Part shown: positions 27,054-36,330 of the stretch, piece by piece
Layout: every line of letters begins with the position of its first letter
Numbering within the stretch: the first letter of the stretch is position 1
Assembly (NCBI RefSeq): GCF_048553715.1
Contig: NZ_JBLZNC010000001.1
Coordinates: forward strand, 672,487-736,486
DNA from: Sagittula sp048553715
Lineage (GTDB): Bacteria; Pseudomonadota; Alphaproteobacteria; Rhodobacterales; Rhodobacteraceae
Reading direction: 5' to 3'
DNA: 64,000 nucleotides
Position numbers and translations under genes: made by a program
Notes under the pieces: generated by a model
What the model saw: only the letters and a program-made list of their open reading frames with translations
The model's database searches: none
What the model was told of the DNA's origin: nothing

Positions 27054-28358
27054 TTATTCACGGAATGCTTCGTTTTTGACCTTCACTAAAGGCCTTGTTA
27101 TGTAATCCAAAACCGTTTTTCGGTCTGCTAGAATATCAACTTGCGCCACCATTCCGGGCATAATCTGGACATCCTCGCCATTGGCATCTGTAATTGTGCC
27201 CCTCGTGCGAATCTCGGCGATAAAGACTTCCTCGTCACTACGTTCGTTACGCTGAACGGTGTTTGCCCCAATGCGGACCAATTCACCATCCAAGCTGCCG
27301 TAGCGCGCGAAATCATAAGCGGTCAGCTTAACCTTGACTGGCTGTCCGGGATAAAGAAATGCAATGTTCTGGGGCTGAATATAAGCCTCGACCAACAAAG
27401 AATCGTCCAAAGGCACGATCTCGATCAACTCCTCACCGGACTGCGCCATACTGCCCAAGGTTGTCCTGTGAATGCGATTCACGACGCCGCGCACAGGGGC
27501 CCGGATCAGCGCCCGTTGCGCACGCTGCTGGAGGGCCGGAAGGGCTGGCTTCAACGCCTCCAGTTCAGCCGTGGAAATCGCAAGCTCGGTCAAAGCCTGC
27601 GACCGGTAGCGCCTGCGTTCCGCCGCGATGCGCGCATCAATCTCGGCTATGACTGAATCATGCCGGGCGATCACCGCCTCGGACCGATACTTGCGCCCAA
27701 GCCAATCCGCCTGGTTGCGCCTAAGAGTCAGCAAGGTGGTCTGCGGCTCGATCCCCCGCGTCACCAGAGGCTCCATCAGTGCGCGTTCTTCATCCAGAAT
27801 TTCCAGCGTGGTCACGGCGGTATGCAAACTGGTAAGCTCTTCCTGATGCTCCTGCTCGCGCTGCAAACGCTGGTTTTCCAGTATCTTGATCTCCGTTGCT
27901 AAGGCGTCCAGTCGACCCGTGAAAAGGGAGGCCTCTGACTTCACGACTTCCGGCGCACGCACGACCAAGTCCTCGTCAAAGACCAGCTCAGCCCCGTTGA
28001 TTTCTGCCTCCAGCCGTTGAATGCGCGCCATCAACCCATAGGCCCGCTGCTGTTCCTGATCGAATTGCGAGGTCAGCTGCACCCCATCCAATTCCATCAG
28101 CGGATCACCTGCCTCGACGATTTGCCCCTCGCTGACATAAAGCCGTTCGAGAACACCGTTTTCCGAGGCCTCGATCAACTGTACATCACCTGACGGCACG
28201 ACGCGCCCGTCGGCCCGCGTCACATCATCGATCTCGGTCATTGCGGCCCATACGGACGCCGCACCCATAAACGCGATTATCCCAAACAAAAGCAGTGAAT
28301 TACGGAGCGGGCTTGAAGCCCTGCTTTGCTTTATGAACTGGTCGAAATCCTGGCTCAT
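27054..28358 (-). CDS. HlyD-family adaptor of a type I secretion system (LapC-like)
   Basis: A 434-residue periplasmic adaptor with one N-terminal membrane helix (residues about 20-41). The barrel/lipoyl halves are visible as VVPSGDVQLIEASENGVLERLYV and RALIRAPVRGVVNRIHRTTLG, separated by a long coiled coil (about 110-290). The C-terminal part (MPGMVAQVDILADRKTVLDYITRPL) is the typical HlyD ending. Its ATG overlaps the stop of the ABC gene (ATGA). It links the inner-membrane ABC exporter to the TolC-like outer-membrane channel. Confidence 0.95.
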   Translation of the reverse strand: MSQDFDQFIKQSRASSPLRNSLLLFGIIAFMGAASVWAAMTEIDDVTRADGRVVPSGDVQLIEASENGVLERLYVSEGQIVEAGDPLMELDGVQLTSQFDQEQQRAYGLMARIQRLEAEINGAELVFDEDLVVRAPEVVKSEASLFTGRLDALATEIKILENQRLQREQEHQEELTSLHTAVTTLEILDEERALMEPLVTRGIEPQTTLLTLRRNQADWLGRKYRSEAVIARHDSVIAEIDARIAAERRRYRSQALTELAISTAELEALKPALPALQQRAQRALIRAPVRGVVNRIHRTTLGSMAQSGEELIEIVPLDDSLLVEAYIQPQNIAFLYPGQPVKVKLTAYDFARYGSLDGELVRIGANTVQRNERSDEEVFIAEIRTRGTITDANGEDVQIMPGMVAQVDILADRKTVLDYITRPLVKVKNEAFRE

Positions 28359-30562
28359 TTCCGCGCTCCTGCAACCGAAACCGGCTGTACGTTATCGGGC
28401 CCTGCTGCTGCTCCGCGCTTGAGGATCGATTTCGGTCCATCCGCCTGCACCTTGCCATCCGCGATGACGATCACACGGTCCACAAGATCCAGCAAAGACG
28501 TCCGGTGCGTTATCACGATCATGGTCTGATCGGCCTGCGTGTCGCGGAGGTTGCGAATGACCTCGGCCTCTTTTTGCACATCCATCGCGCTCGTCGGCTC
28601 GTCGAACAACAAAACCGGCGGGGCACCGACCAAGGCACGCGCCAATGTGATCGCCTGACGTTGCCCGCCAGACAAGCCTTCGCCCTTTTCGCCCAGCACC
28701 ATATCGTAGCCTTCGGGATGGCGGGATGCGAATTCCTCGACCCCCGCAATGCGGGCGGCCCGCAGGATCGCCGCGTCCGTTGGGCGCACACCGCCGATGG
28801 CGATGTTGTCGCGCAGCGAGCCGGTGAACAGCCAGACATCTTGCAGAACGGACCCGATATTGCGCCGCAAATCCCCGGGATCGATCTGCCGGATGTCCAC
28901 GTCATCGACCCGGACAGCGCCATGAGACGGTTGGTACAATCCCAAAAGCATGCGGCCGACCGTGCTTTTTCCGGACCCGATGCGCCCGAGAATGGCAACC
29001 TTTTCACCGGGTTGGATGGTAAAGCTCACACCTTTCAATGTTTCGACAAGTTGGTCGGGATAGGTGAACCGCACATCATCAAAGGTGATCCGCCCCTGAA
29101 GCGTGGGGCGCGAGACAAATTTGCGATCTGATGCACGCTCGTTTCCGGCCTTCATCATCGCGTCCAAGTTGCGATAAGACGTCCGCGCCTGATTGATGCG
29201 CGTTAGTGTTTGGGCCAATTGAGCCAGCGGTCCTAAACAGCGGCCCGTCAAAATGACACTGGCAATTAGCGCCCCCATCGAGGTCACTCCCTCGGAGATC
29301 AGGAATACACCGTAAAAGACAATCATAACCTGGGCCAATTGCTGCGTGAATGCCGTGGCATTCATCGCGAATTGCGTGATCGCGCGGCTTTGCCCACCGT
29401 GGCGCGATTGCCGGGAAATGGCATCCTCCCACCTTGCGCGCATATATCGCGCAGCGCCAGAAGCTTTGATTGTCTCTAGCCCCATCAATGTTTCGGTCAA
29501 TACGGATTGTTTGGACTGCCCATCCCCCGCGCTCGACTGCGCCAATTTGGCAAGGAATGGCTGAACAGCCATTCCCACGACCAAAACCACTGGCACGGCA
29601 ATTATGGGAATAAGCGCCAATGGCCCACCAATCAGGTGAATCACAAAAATAAAGAGAACGATAAAAGGAAGATCCACAGTTGCGACGATTGACGCGGAAT
29701 TGAAAAACTCTCGCAGTGTTTCAAATTCGCGCAGGGTATTGGCCATTGCGCCGGTTGTCCCTTTCCGTTCGGCCATCTGCAAATCCAGCAATTGATCGAA
29801 TATGCGGCGTCCCATCAGCAGATCCGCACGTTCCCCGCTGCGATCAATGAAACTCGCGCGGAGCGTTTTCAGCCCGAAATCGAAAATCAAGGCAACCGCC
29901 ATACCGAGCGTCAGCGCGATCAAGGACTCCGTCGCCTCGTTAGGCAAAATCCGGTCATAGACCACCATGGTAAAGATCGACGTGGCCAGACCCAATATGC
30001 TGGTCAGTGCGGCGGCCAAAACGACCTGCGCATAGGACCAGCGGTTCGCCAGCAATGGCGCCCAGAACCAGTGACCGCGCTGTGCATTTCGCTGGCCGAT
30101 GTCCTCGCTGAATTGCCGACGCATCAGGATCGCATAGCCAGCATATGCGTCCTGAAGCTTGTTGCGTGGCAGCGTGGTCAGTTGTGCGTCTGCGTGTTCG
30201 TCGCTGACTTCAGGGTCGTAGATCACACAACTCTCGGCGGAGATCTCGTGCAAGACCACCGCACGCCCCTCCTCAAGCATCAAAATCGCCGGCGTCAGCG
30301 CATTGTCAAACTTGGCCAGTTTGCGTTTTCCGAAAGCGGCCACCAACCCTGCGCCCTCTGCCAGATGCAGGACATCAGGCACGGAAAGGTTGCCGCTTTC
30401 GTCGGACACAGACGCATAAAGCGTGGCATGGGTGATCGGCTGATCCAGCTCGCTACAGGTATGCAAGACACAGCGTTCCATTGCGGTCAGCCCGCGTTGT
30501 GTGTCCGTGTCGTCTGCTGGAGGAACAGCGGAAATCTTGGGGCCAAAAGGGGCAGTTTTCAT
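28355..30562 (-). CDS. Type I secretion ABC transporter with C39-like N-terminal domain (LapB-like)
   Basis: A 735-residue permease-ATPase. Residues 1-150 form a C39-peptidase-like domain without the catalytic Cys, typical of exporters that recognise an uncleaved C-terminal signal (LapB/HlyB type). Membrane helices follow (about 175-430), then the ATPase with GRIGSGKST (Walker A), LSGGQRQAITLARAL and VLLFDEPTSAMD. The loop MERKGTTG-like (MAERKGTTGAMANTLREFE) is the family hallmark. Start overlaps the TolC stop by 4 bp. Most likely exporter of the giant surface protein encoded next to it. Confidence 0.95.
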   Translation of the reverse strand: MKTAPFGPKISAVPPADDTDTQRGLTAMERCVLHTCSELDQPITHATLYASVSDESGNLSVPDVLHLAEGAGLVAAFGKRKLAKFDNALTPAILMLEEGRAVVLHEISAESCVIYDPEVSDEHADAQLTTLPRNKLQDAYAGYAILMRRQFSEDIGQRNAQRGHWFWAPLLANRWSYAQVVLAAALTSILGLATSIFTMVVYDRILPNEATESLIALTLGMAVALIFDFGLKTLRASFIDRSGERADLLMGRRIFDQLLDLQMAERKGTTGAMANTLREFETLREFFNSASIVATVDLPFIVLFIFVIHLIGGPLALIPIIAVPVVLVVGMAVQPFLAKLAQSSAGDGQSKQSVLTETLMGLETIKASGAARYMRARWEDAISRQSRHGGQSRAITQFAMNATAFTQQLAQVMIVFYGVFLISEGVTSMGALIASVILTGRCLGPLAQLAQTLTRINQARTSYRNLDAMMKAGNERASDRKFVSRPTLQGRITFDDVRFTYPDQLVETLKGVSFTIQPGEKVAILGRIGSGKSTVGRMLLGLYQPSHGAVRVDDVDIRQIDPGDLRRNIGSVLQDVWLFTGSLRDNIAIGGVRPTDAAILRAARIAGVEEFASRHPEGYDMVLGEKGEGLSGGQRQAITLARALVGAPPVLLFDEPTSAMDVQKEAEVIRNLRDTQADQTMIVITHRTSLLDLVDRVIVIADGKVQADGPKSILKRGAAAGPDNVQPVSVAGARK

Positions 30563-31914
30563 AGCCTGTCTCCTTCGCCAGTGGCGATGCCAAAGACGGG
30601 GACGATATCCCCGGTCAGGGCAAGCGCCTGATAGCCAACCAGAATTTGATCGGCCCGCGCTGCGATGACACGTTGCTGCGCGTTGATGTAATCGCGCTGC
30701 TTGTCGAGCACGTCGAGCAATGTCGAACGTCCGATCAGGAATTCATCCCGCGCGGCTGCCACATTCAGGCGGTTGGCCGACACGGCGGTTTGCGCGACGG
30801 AGAGCCGTTTTTGCCCGGCAATCCGGTCCGAGGCGAGGAATTCCAACGCGCGGGTGATATCACGCAACAGCAAGTCCTTTTCAGCCATCAACCCGTTCAC
30901 GTCGGCCTCAGCGCGCTGGATGCCTGCGGCGCTTTGGCGGCGGGTGTCGAACTGGTATTCGACCGACAGATCAAACACGACATCAGCGCCGCCATCATCA
31001 CCGGGCAAGGCGGTGCCCCCTGCCTCGATCCGGGGAATGCGCCCTGCCCGTGCGACGGCAAGCCGTGCCTGTGACGCGGCAATCTGCGCGTCCAAGGTAC
31101 GCAACCGTGGGCTTTGTGACAGTGCCTGCGACTGGTTGGTTAACAGATCGGGTGCCTGCGGAGGAAAGACCGTGGAACCACTGGCTGCGATGCCAAAAGC
31201 CTCGGCATAAAGCGCCCGGTTGCGTTCCACTTCGGCCTCGGCATCCACAAGGGCTGTCTGCGCGTCGGCGAACCGAGACCGCGCGGTCATGTAGTCGGAT
31301 TCAGATCCGGCCCCCACGTCCCGACGCTCTTGCATCTGCGACAGGAATGATTTGTGCGTGGTCAAGTTTTCACGCCGCAACGCGAGTTCCTGATAGGCGG
31401 AGGCGAGGTTCACCTGTGCCTCCACAGCGGCCATAGCCACGCTGGCGGCCGTGGCAATACGGTCATCTTCGGCCCGTGCCACATCTGCAGTGGCTGCGGC
31501 TTTTTGATGCCGCGACACCCCGCCGTCGTAGATCAGCTGGCTGACACGCACATAGGGGTCAACCGCATCGCGGCGGTCCCCGTCCCGGCCAGACACTTCG
31601 GACCTGAAATCAATCCCCGTGGACAAAGCGGGCCGGAACGCGCCCTTTGCAGCCTCCAAATCTGCCAAAGCCGACCCGACTTGCGCGGCCGCCTGTCCCA
31701 GCCGGGGATGGGCCAGAACCGCGTTTCGGACGGAGGCACCAAATGCGGTTCCTGCAAGCGACCCTGCGGTTTTTGGCACGGGTCGGGGCGTCGAGGTTGC
31801 CACAACAGGCTCTGCCACGGCCGGTCGCGGCGCGGGTGCCCCGACCGGAACCGGTATCGTCTCGCATCCCGCGATCAAAAGGCCCAACGGCAAGAGCACC
31901 CCGAGCCGCCTCAT
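30559..31914 (-). CDS. TolC-family outer-membrane channel lipoprotein (LapE-like)
   Basis: A 451-residue protein with a lipoprotein signal (LLPLGLLIAGC, lipobox LIAGC) and two repeated outer-membrane efflux domains: VLAHPRLGQAAAQVGSALAD with ASVAMAAVEAQVNLASAYQEL, then SQSPRLRTLDAQIAASQARL with DEFLIGRSTLLDVLDKQRDYINAQ. The last block is the family signature. Starts inside the stop of the SapC-like gene (ATGA). It provides the outer-membrane exit of the type I system. Confidence 0.94.
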   Translation of the reverse strand: MRRLGVLLPLGLLIAGCETIPVPVGAPAPRPAVAEPVVATSTPRPVPKTAGSLAGTAFGASVRNAVLAHPRLGQAAAQVGSALADLEAAKGAFRPALSTGIDFRSEVSGRDGDRRDAVDPYVRVSQLIYDGGVSRHQKAAATADVARAEDDRIATAASVAMAAVEAQVNLASAYQELALRRENLTTHKSFLSQMQERRDVGAGSESDYMTARSRFADAQTALVDAEAEVERNRALYAEAFGIAASGSTVFPPQAPDLLTNQSQALSQSPRLRTLDAQIAASQARLAVARAGRIPRIEAGGTALPGDDGGADVVFDLSVEYQFDTRRQSAAGIQRAEADVNGLMAEKDLLLRDITRALEFLASDRIAGQKRLSVAQTAVSANRLNVAAARDEFLIGRSTLLDVLDKQRDYINAQQRVIAARADQILVGYQALALTGDIVPVFGIATGEGDRL

Positions 31915-32741
31915 GACAGATCCAATAACAAATCAGTTTCTGCTTCCGAGCCGTAGGCCGCACCCATGGCGGACAGGAAATTATCCGCAGCGGCGCCTTG
32001 CCCCTTGTCGGCCTCCGCTTGGCCATCGCGGCGCACAAACGTACGGCGCAGGTTCGCCAAGGTCCCAAGCGACGTCAGATGCGCATAGGCAATCTCGAGC
32101 GCGCCGGTGCTGTGAAGCGGCGCCAGCCACGTCTGCGGCAGTTTGGCCAGCCGCGCCCGATCAATCACAAACAGCCCCTCGCAGGCCTCATGATCCAAAG
32201 CTGACAGGTCGCGGGCGGGTATAAACAGCTCAGCTTTGGCCAGCATGCGGCAGGCCCGCTCAGTATGACGCGCGAAGCGGTGGAAGGCCCCGACAAAGGA
32301 TTTGATACGCCGGAAATCTTCCGTCACTGCCCCGGTTTGATCCACCGCCCGCATACCGTCGGGGTTGGACAAACATAGGCTGTCGGGATCATACAGAACC
32401 GCTTCAGAATTCGACGTGGCCCCGAAGGGATGCATCCGCAGGCTGCATGGAACGTATGTTCCGGTCCATTGCCCCGCGCGGATCAGCGACGCGGCCCCCA
32501 AGGTCAACAAAACCGCAGGCTGTGGGACCGTATCGGTCGCCTCGAACACGATCGGCCCACAGGCCCCGATCTGGTGGATCTCCGCCGCGACAACAGGGGC
32601 CGTGCGGTAGGCTTCGGCAAATGTGTAGCCATCGAAAGCCGTCCACCGAAAGCCCTGCGTCACATCCGGCGTCAAGGGGATGAACACGTGCTGAAAATCA
32701 GTCCGCAATGCGCGGCTTTGAGAATGCTGAAAGGACGACAA
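31911..32741 (-). CDS. SapC-family protein, first gene of the secretion operon
   Basis: A 276-residue cytoplasmic protein matching the SapC family, first known from S-layer secretion loci: APVVAAEIHQIGACGPIVFE, QWTGTYVPCSLRMHPFGA, and a C-terminal LYDPDSLCLSNPDG segment. No signal peptide. The reading frame begins with TTG at 32741, preceded by AGGA 8 nt upstream; no ATG in a sensible place competes with it. Its stop overlaps the start of tolC, placing it firmly in the type I secretion operon. Its biochemical role is not established. Confidence 0.85.
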   Translation of the reverse strand: MSSFQHSQSRALRTDFQHVFIPLTPDVTQGFRWTAFDGYTFAEAYRTAPVVAAEIHQIGACGPIVFEATDTVPQPAVLLTLGAASLIRAGQWTGTYVPCSLRMHPFGATSNSEAVLYDPDSLCLSNPDGMRAVDQTGAVTEDFRRIKSFVGAFHRFARHTERACRMLAKAELFIPARDLSALDHEACEGLFVIDRARLAKLPQTWLAPLHSTGALEIAYAHLTSLGTLANLRRTFVRRDGQAEADKGQGAAADNFLSAMGAAYGSEAETDLLLDLS

Positions 32742-33001
32742 AATGCGATCCTAAATTTAGTAACGGGTCATTAAATGCCGAAACTACAGCACGCCCCTCC
32801 CAACCCTGTCAACGCCGCCCGCAGACAATTCACACAACGTTCACAGGGTGACATCGACCTGCCGGCGGACAGGCTTTAGCCCTCAAACGGAAACCGTCAA
32901 CATTCAAATTTCACCAGCCCCACGGGAACTTCTGTCCGGCTCACGCGTCATTTCGGTACACGCACTGCGGGAAGAGACAAGCCCCCGCGGAGGAGGTTGA
33001 A
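32742..33001. other. Divergent promoter region of the secretion and envelope-stress operons
   Basis: 260 bp without a gene. The left part is AT-rich (AATTTAGTAACGGGTCATTAAA) and should hold the promoter of the SapC-TolC-ABC-HlyD operon. The right part has the possible extracytoplasmic-sigma-type promoter listed next. No tRNA, repeat or further ORF with a ribosome-binding site was seen. Confidence 0.6.
32925..32949 (+). promoter_or_regulatory. Possible ECF-sigma-type promoter of the envelope operon
   Basis: GGAAC, a 16-nt spacer, then CGTC. The GGAAC-N16-CGT pattern is typical of extracytoplasmic-function sigma factors. The -10 element is 53 nt upstream of the microprotein ATG. The general EcfG system is largely absent in Rhodobacteraceae, so another ECF sigma would be needed; treat as a weak call. 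Confidence 0.3.
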
Positions 33002-33070
33002 ATGCACAGTATCATATATCTGGTCGGGCTCTTCGTGATCGTTGTAGCCCTGCTGAACTTCGTCGCCTAA
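33002..33070 (+). CDS. 22-residue membrane microprotein
   Basis: ATG at 33002 is preceded by GGAGGAGG with ideal spacing (ends 5 nt before the ATG). The product is almost one transmembrane helix: MHSIIYLVGLFVIVVALLNF followed by VA. It lies 30 bp upstream of the next gene on the same strand and appears to open the envelope operon. The strong ribosome-binding site and fully hydrophobic reading argue that it is real. Function unknown; relatives beside holin-X/DUF3618 operons would confirm it. Confidence 0.7.
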   Translation: MHSIIYLVGLFVIVVALLNFVA

Positions 33071-33100
33071 CGGCCACTCACACAATCTTAGGAAGAGCAG

Positions 33101-33715
33101 ATGACCGACGTACACACACGCGCGGACGGGTCACGTGACAGCCGTGAAACCGCATCCGATGCCGCCCAAAACCTAGCCGATGAAGCGCGCGAAAGCGCTG
33201 AGCAACTCAAAAACCGCGCGGCCGCCGAGGCTCGACGCCACGGCGATGCCGCAAAATCAGGCGCAGCAGACGAAATTTCCAATATGGAATCCGCTTTGCG
33301 CCGCGCTGCAGGGGAGCTGCGTGACGGCTCGCCGCAAGAACGTACCTTTGGCCAGATGGCCGACGCGCTGGCGGATGTATCAGATACCATCCGCGACAAG
33401 GACTTTGGCGAGATGGCCAACGACCTGACATCCTTTGCACGCCGCAACCCGCTGGCGTTCCTCGGTGGCGCGGCCCTGCTGGGCTTTGCCGGGACGCGGA
33501 TGCTGCGCGCATCCGAGCGCAACCGGCACCGCTCCGTCGACTTGGCCGAGACATTCGGCAGCCCGGCAGAGGATGACGAAATGGAAGCCGAGATCCTCCG
33601 TCCCAATCCCGTGGCACCCGCCACACCGGCAGGGACGGCCACACCCGCTGTGGACGAAGGCCGGACCCTGACCCCCGCCACCCCTGCGGTTGCCACATCG
33701 GGAGCGATCAAATGA
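33101..33715 (+). CDS. DUF883-like envelope-stress protein
   Basis: A 204-residue protein. Residues 1-110 form an Ala/Glu/Arg-rich amphipathic helix (DAAQNLADEARESAEQLKNR), followed by the RRNPLAFLGGAALLGFAGTR segment (about 124-143), a GxxG-type membrane helix as in DUF883/ElaB-like and nutrient-deprivation proteins, then a Pro/Ala/Thr-rich tail. AGGA lies 8 nt before the ATG. It overlaps the holin-X gene by 4 bp (ATGA). Similar operons are membrane-associated and stress-induced in alphaproteobacteria; the precise role is not known. Confidence 0.75.
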   Translation: MTDVHTRADGSRDSRETASDAAQNLADEARESAEQLKNRAAAEARRHGDAAKSGAADEISNMESALRRAAGELRDGSPQERTFGQMADALADVSDTIRDKDFGEMANDLTSFARRNPLAFLGGAALLGFAGTRMLRASERNRHRSVDLAETFGSPAEDDEMEAEILRPNPVAPATPAGTATPAVDEGRTLTPATPAVATSGAIK

Positions 33716-34113
33716 CCGACCAGACCCGCACCGAAAGCACCGGATCGCTGTTTTCCGACGCGATCAAACAGATCTCAACCCTTGTGCGTGGCGAAGTCGA
33801 CCTCGCCCGCGCCGAAGTGGACCAGAACCTGCGTCGCGCTGCAGCCGCCTTGGGCATGTTGGTCGCGGCCGTCGTCATTGCTTTGACGGCCCTCAACGTG
33901 CTGTCCGCAGCCGTCGTATCCGGTCTGACAGAAGCCGGCCTTGACGCTGGCTGGGCCGCGCTGATCCTCGGCGTCGTTTTGGGCGTGATTGCGGCGATCC
34001 TTGTGTCCAAAGGCACTAGTGATCTGAAACTGTCCAGCCTTGCGCCGACCCGCACGGCCGAGAACATCAAGCGCGACACGCGCACCCTCACAGGAGGCAA
34101 AGACCATGTCTGA
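33712..34113 (+). CDS. Phage-holin-family (holin-X type) membrane protein
   Basis: A 133-residue protein: an amphipathic N-terminus (DAIKQISTLVRGEVDLARAE), two hydrophobic helices (about 46-71 and 82-101) and a short polar end. This is the pattern of the PF07332 'holin-X' family, which despite the name is mostly found in chromosomal stress operons with DUF3618 proteins, as here. Start overlaps the previous stop; end overlaps the next start by 8 bp. Confidence 0.85.
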   Translation: MTDQTRTESTGSLFSDAIKQISTLVRGEVDLARAEVDQNLRRAAAALGMLVAAVVIALTALNVLSAAVVSGLTEAGLDAGWAALILGVVLGVIAAILVSKGTSDLKLSSLAPTRTAENIKRDTRTLTGGKDHV

Positions 34114-35362
34114 CAGCCGCACCCCCGATCAAATCGAACGCGACATTGAGCGCGACCGCGCAAAGCTGAACCGCACTGTGGACGAGCTGCAGGACCGCAT
34201 CTCGCCGGAGCGTATTTTCCGCGAGTTGACCCGTGGTCTGGGCGATCATGGCTCTGACATTGGTGAGGCTATTACCCAGTCCGTCAAACGCAACCCTGTG
34301 GCGCTGGCCGTCACTGGCGTGGGTCTTGCATGGCTGATGAGCGGGCGGTCCTGGGACGAGGACAAACGCGCCGTGCAATCCGTGACGCCCAGCCGCGAAA
34401 GCGCCGATCCGCTGTTCCGCCACCGGCGCCCTGCCCCGCTGCCCTCTGATCGTGCGCCGGTTGCGACGGACCCTTACGGCTCGCTGGCCGATCATGCAGG
34501 CGACGGCGTGTTAACCGATGGCGCCTACGGCGACGATTGGATCTACGCCGATGACGACATGTATTGGGTCGATATCGAGATCGACGATGCGGACTCGGAC
34601 GAGGACGCATCGCCCGCAGTTCGTGAGCGCCTGATGCAGGCGCGCCAACGCGCCGGTGAGACTGTCAGCAACGCGTCCGCGTCCCTGCACGATGGTGTCC
34701 GCTCGACCCGCGATGGCATCGCGACCGGGGCGGAAAACGCCCGAACCGCCGCGCAGCGCCATGCAAACGCTGCACGCGATGGGGCCACGAATGCGGCGAA
34801 CTCCGCAGCAGATAGCCTGCGCAGCACCCGCGACAGCGCAGCGGCTAAGGCCCGCCGCATCCGCCGCCGCCTGTCCCGAGGCACGGAAAGCCTGACCGAG
34901 GAAGCGCGCGAACGCGTCGTTGCCGCCCGCTGGGCCGCAGTCAAAGCCCGCCGTGCCACCGCGCGGACCGCACGGGACGGCCGCGACCGCGCCGAAGAGT
35001 TCTACACCGAGAACCCCTTGGTCGTGGGTGGTCTGGCTCTGGCCGCCGGTGCCATTCTGGCAAGCGCCCTGCCGCGTACCAAACAGGAAGACGATCTGAT
35101 CGGCCGCCAATCTGACCGCTACTACGATCAGGCCCGCGACATGTTCGAGATCGAGCGTCAAAAGGCCGTCAAAGTCGCCGACCGTGCCGCTGCCACAGCC
35201 CAAGAGGTGCTGGAGGAAGAACGCGCCAAAATCGATGGGTCCGCGCCCGGCGAAACCTCTGCGGTGGAACACGCCGCGAACGAGGTGAAAGACGGTATTT
35301 CGCGCGTGGCCGCAGCCAGCCGCGATGAAGCCGAAAAGCAAAAGCTGGGGCAGCCCTCGTGA
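34106..35362 (+). CDS. DUF3618 domain protein with long Ala/Arg-rich helical region
   Basis: A 418-residue protein. The N-terminus RTPDQIERDIERDRAKLNRTVDELQDRISP is the DUF3618 hallmark, followed by KRNPVALAVTGVGLAWLMSG (first membrane-like segment). The middle is acidic (about 135-170), then a long apolipoprotein-like helix rich in Ala/Arg/Thr (about 175-305), then a second ENPLVVGGLALAAGAILASA segment (about 310-330). CAGGAGG precedes the ATG at 34106. Likely a membrane-associated structural or stress protein. Ends in a GTGA overlap with the BrkB gene. Confidence 0.85.
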   Translation: MSDSRTPDQIERDIERDRAKLNRTVDELQDRISPERIFRELTRGLGDHGSDIGEAITQSVKRNPVALAVTGVGLAWLMSGRSWDEDKRAVQSVTPSRESADPLFRHRRPAPLPSDRAPVATDPYGSLADHAGDGVLTDGAYGDDWIYADDDMYWVDIEIDDADSDEDASPAVRERLMQARQRAGETVSNASASLHDGVRSTRDGIATGAENARTAAQRHANAARDGATNAANSAADSLRSTRDSAAAKARRIRRRLSRGTESLTEEARERVVAARWAAVKARRATARTARDGRDRAEEFYTENPLVVGGLALAAGAILASALPRTKQEDDLIGRQSDRYYDQARDMFEIERQKAVKVADRAAATAQEVLEEERAKIDGSAPGETSAVEHAANEVKDGISRVAAASRDEAEKQKLGQPS

Positions 35363-36330
35363 GCGCCGCTGACCAAATAGGCCATCAGGCCGAACGCCCG
35401 CGCCATATTCCATGGCGCGGGTGGTTTGCCATCCTTAAGCGGGTCAAGACCGAGGTGTCCAAGGATCACCTGACACTGATTGCCGCGGGCGTCGCGTTCT
35501 ATGGCTTGCTTGCGATTTTCCCCGGGATCACCGCTTTGATGGCCATCGCTGGCCTGCTGTTTGATCCCGCCGAAATGTCCGCGCAAATGTCCACGCTGAC
35601 CCAGTTTGTCCCCGAAGCCGCTGCCGACATCATCATCACACAGGCGGAATCCGTGACCGGCAGCAGCGAAGGCGGGTTGGGGTTAGCTCTGCTGATCAGC
35701 ATTGCATTGGCGATCTACTCGGCATCCTCTGGTGTGGGCAGTCTGATCGAAGGGATCAACGTCGCCTACGATGAGGAAGATGACCGAGGCTTTCTGCACA
35801 GCTACGCGTTAAAGATCGGTCTGACCGTGTTCTTGGTCTGTGGCATGATCGCAGGTCTGGCCGCGACGGTTGTTTTGCCATCGATCCTGCAGATCCTGAC
35901 CCTCGGCGTTACGATTGAGGCATTGATCGCGGTTGCGCGTTGGGCGGCGTTGCTGGTGTTAACCATGTTCGGGCTTGGGGTTCTGTATCGCTTCGCGCCC
36001 GCACGCCAACCGGCCCAGTGGCGCTGGCTGACGCCCGGCGCCATTGTGGCCACATTGCTATGGGTTGGCGCCTCTGCCGCGTTCTCCGTCTACGTCAAAA
36101 ACTTTGCCAGCTACCAAGAGACCTTTGGCGCCATTGCAGGCGTGGTTATCTTGCTGATGTGGCTTTGGATTTCGGCGCTACTGGTTTTGACAGGCGCAGA
36201 GATCAACGCCGAAGCCGAGGCGCAGACCCGCGTAGACACGACCACAGGAACACCCATGCCGATGGGCGCGCGTGGTGCGGTCAAAGCTGACAAAACCGCC
36301 GCTGATCAAGGTGCACATGATGACGGATGA
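35359..36330 (+). CDS. YihY/BrkB-family inner-membrane protein
   Basis: A 323-residue integral membrane protein with about six helices. YihY/BrkB landmarks: KDHLTLIAAGVAFYGLLAIFPGITAL, SIALAIYSASSGVGSLIEGINVAYDEED and QPAQWRWLTPGAIVATLLWVGASA. It starts with GTG overlapping the previous stop (GTGA), so it belongs to the same operon. Family role is unclear (formerly RNase BN, wrongly). Confidence 0.93.
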   Translation: MSAADQIGHQAERPRHIPWRGWFAILKRVKTEVSKDHLTLIAAGVAFYGLLAIFPGITALMAIAGLLFDPAEMSAQMSTLTQFVPEAAADIIITQAESVTGSSEGGLGLALLISIALAIYSASSGVGSLIEGINVAYDEEDDRGFLHSYALKIGLTVFLVCGMIAGLAATVVLPSILQILTLGVTIEALIAVARWAALLVLTMFGLGVLYRFAPARQPAQWRWLTPGAIVATLLWVGASAAFSVYVKNFASYQETFGAIAGVVILLMWLWISALLVLTGAEINAEAEAQTRVDTTTGTPMPMGARGAVKADKTAADQGAHDDG

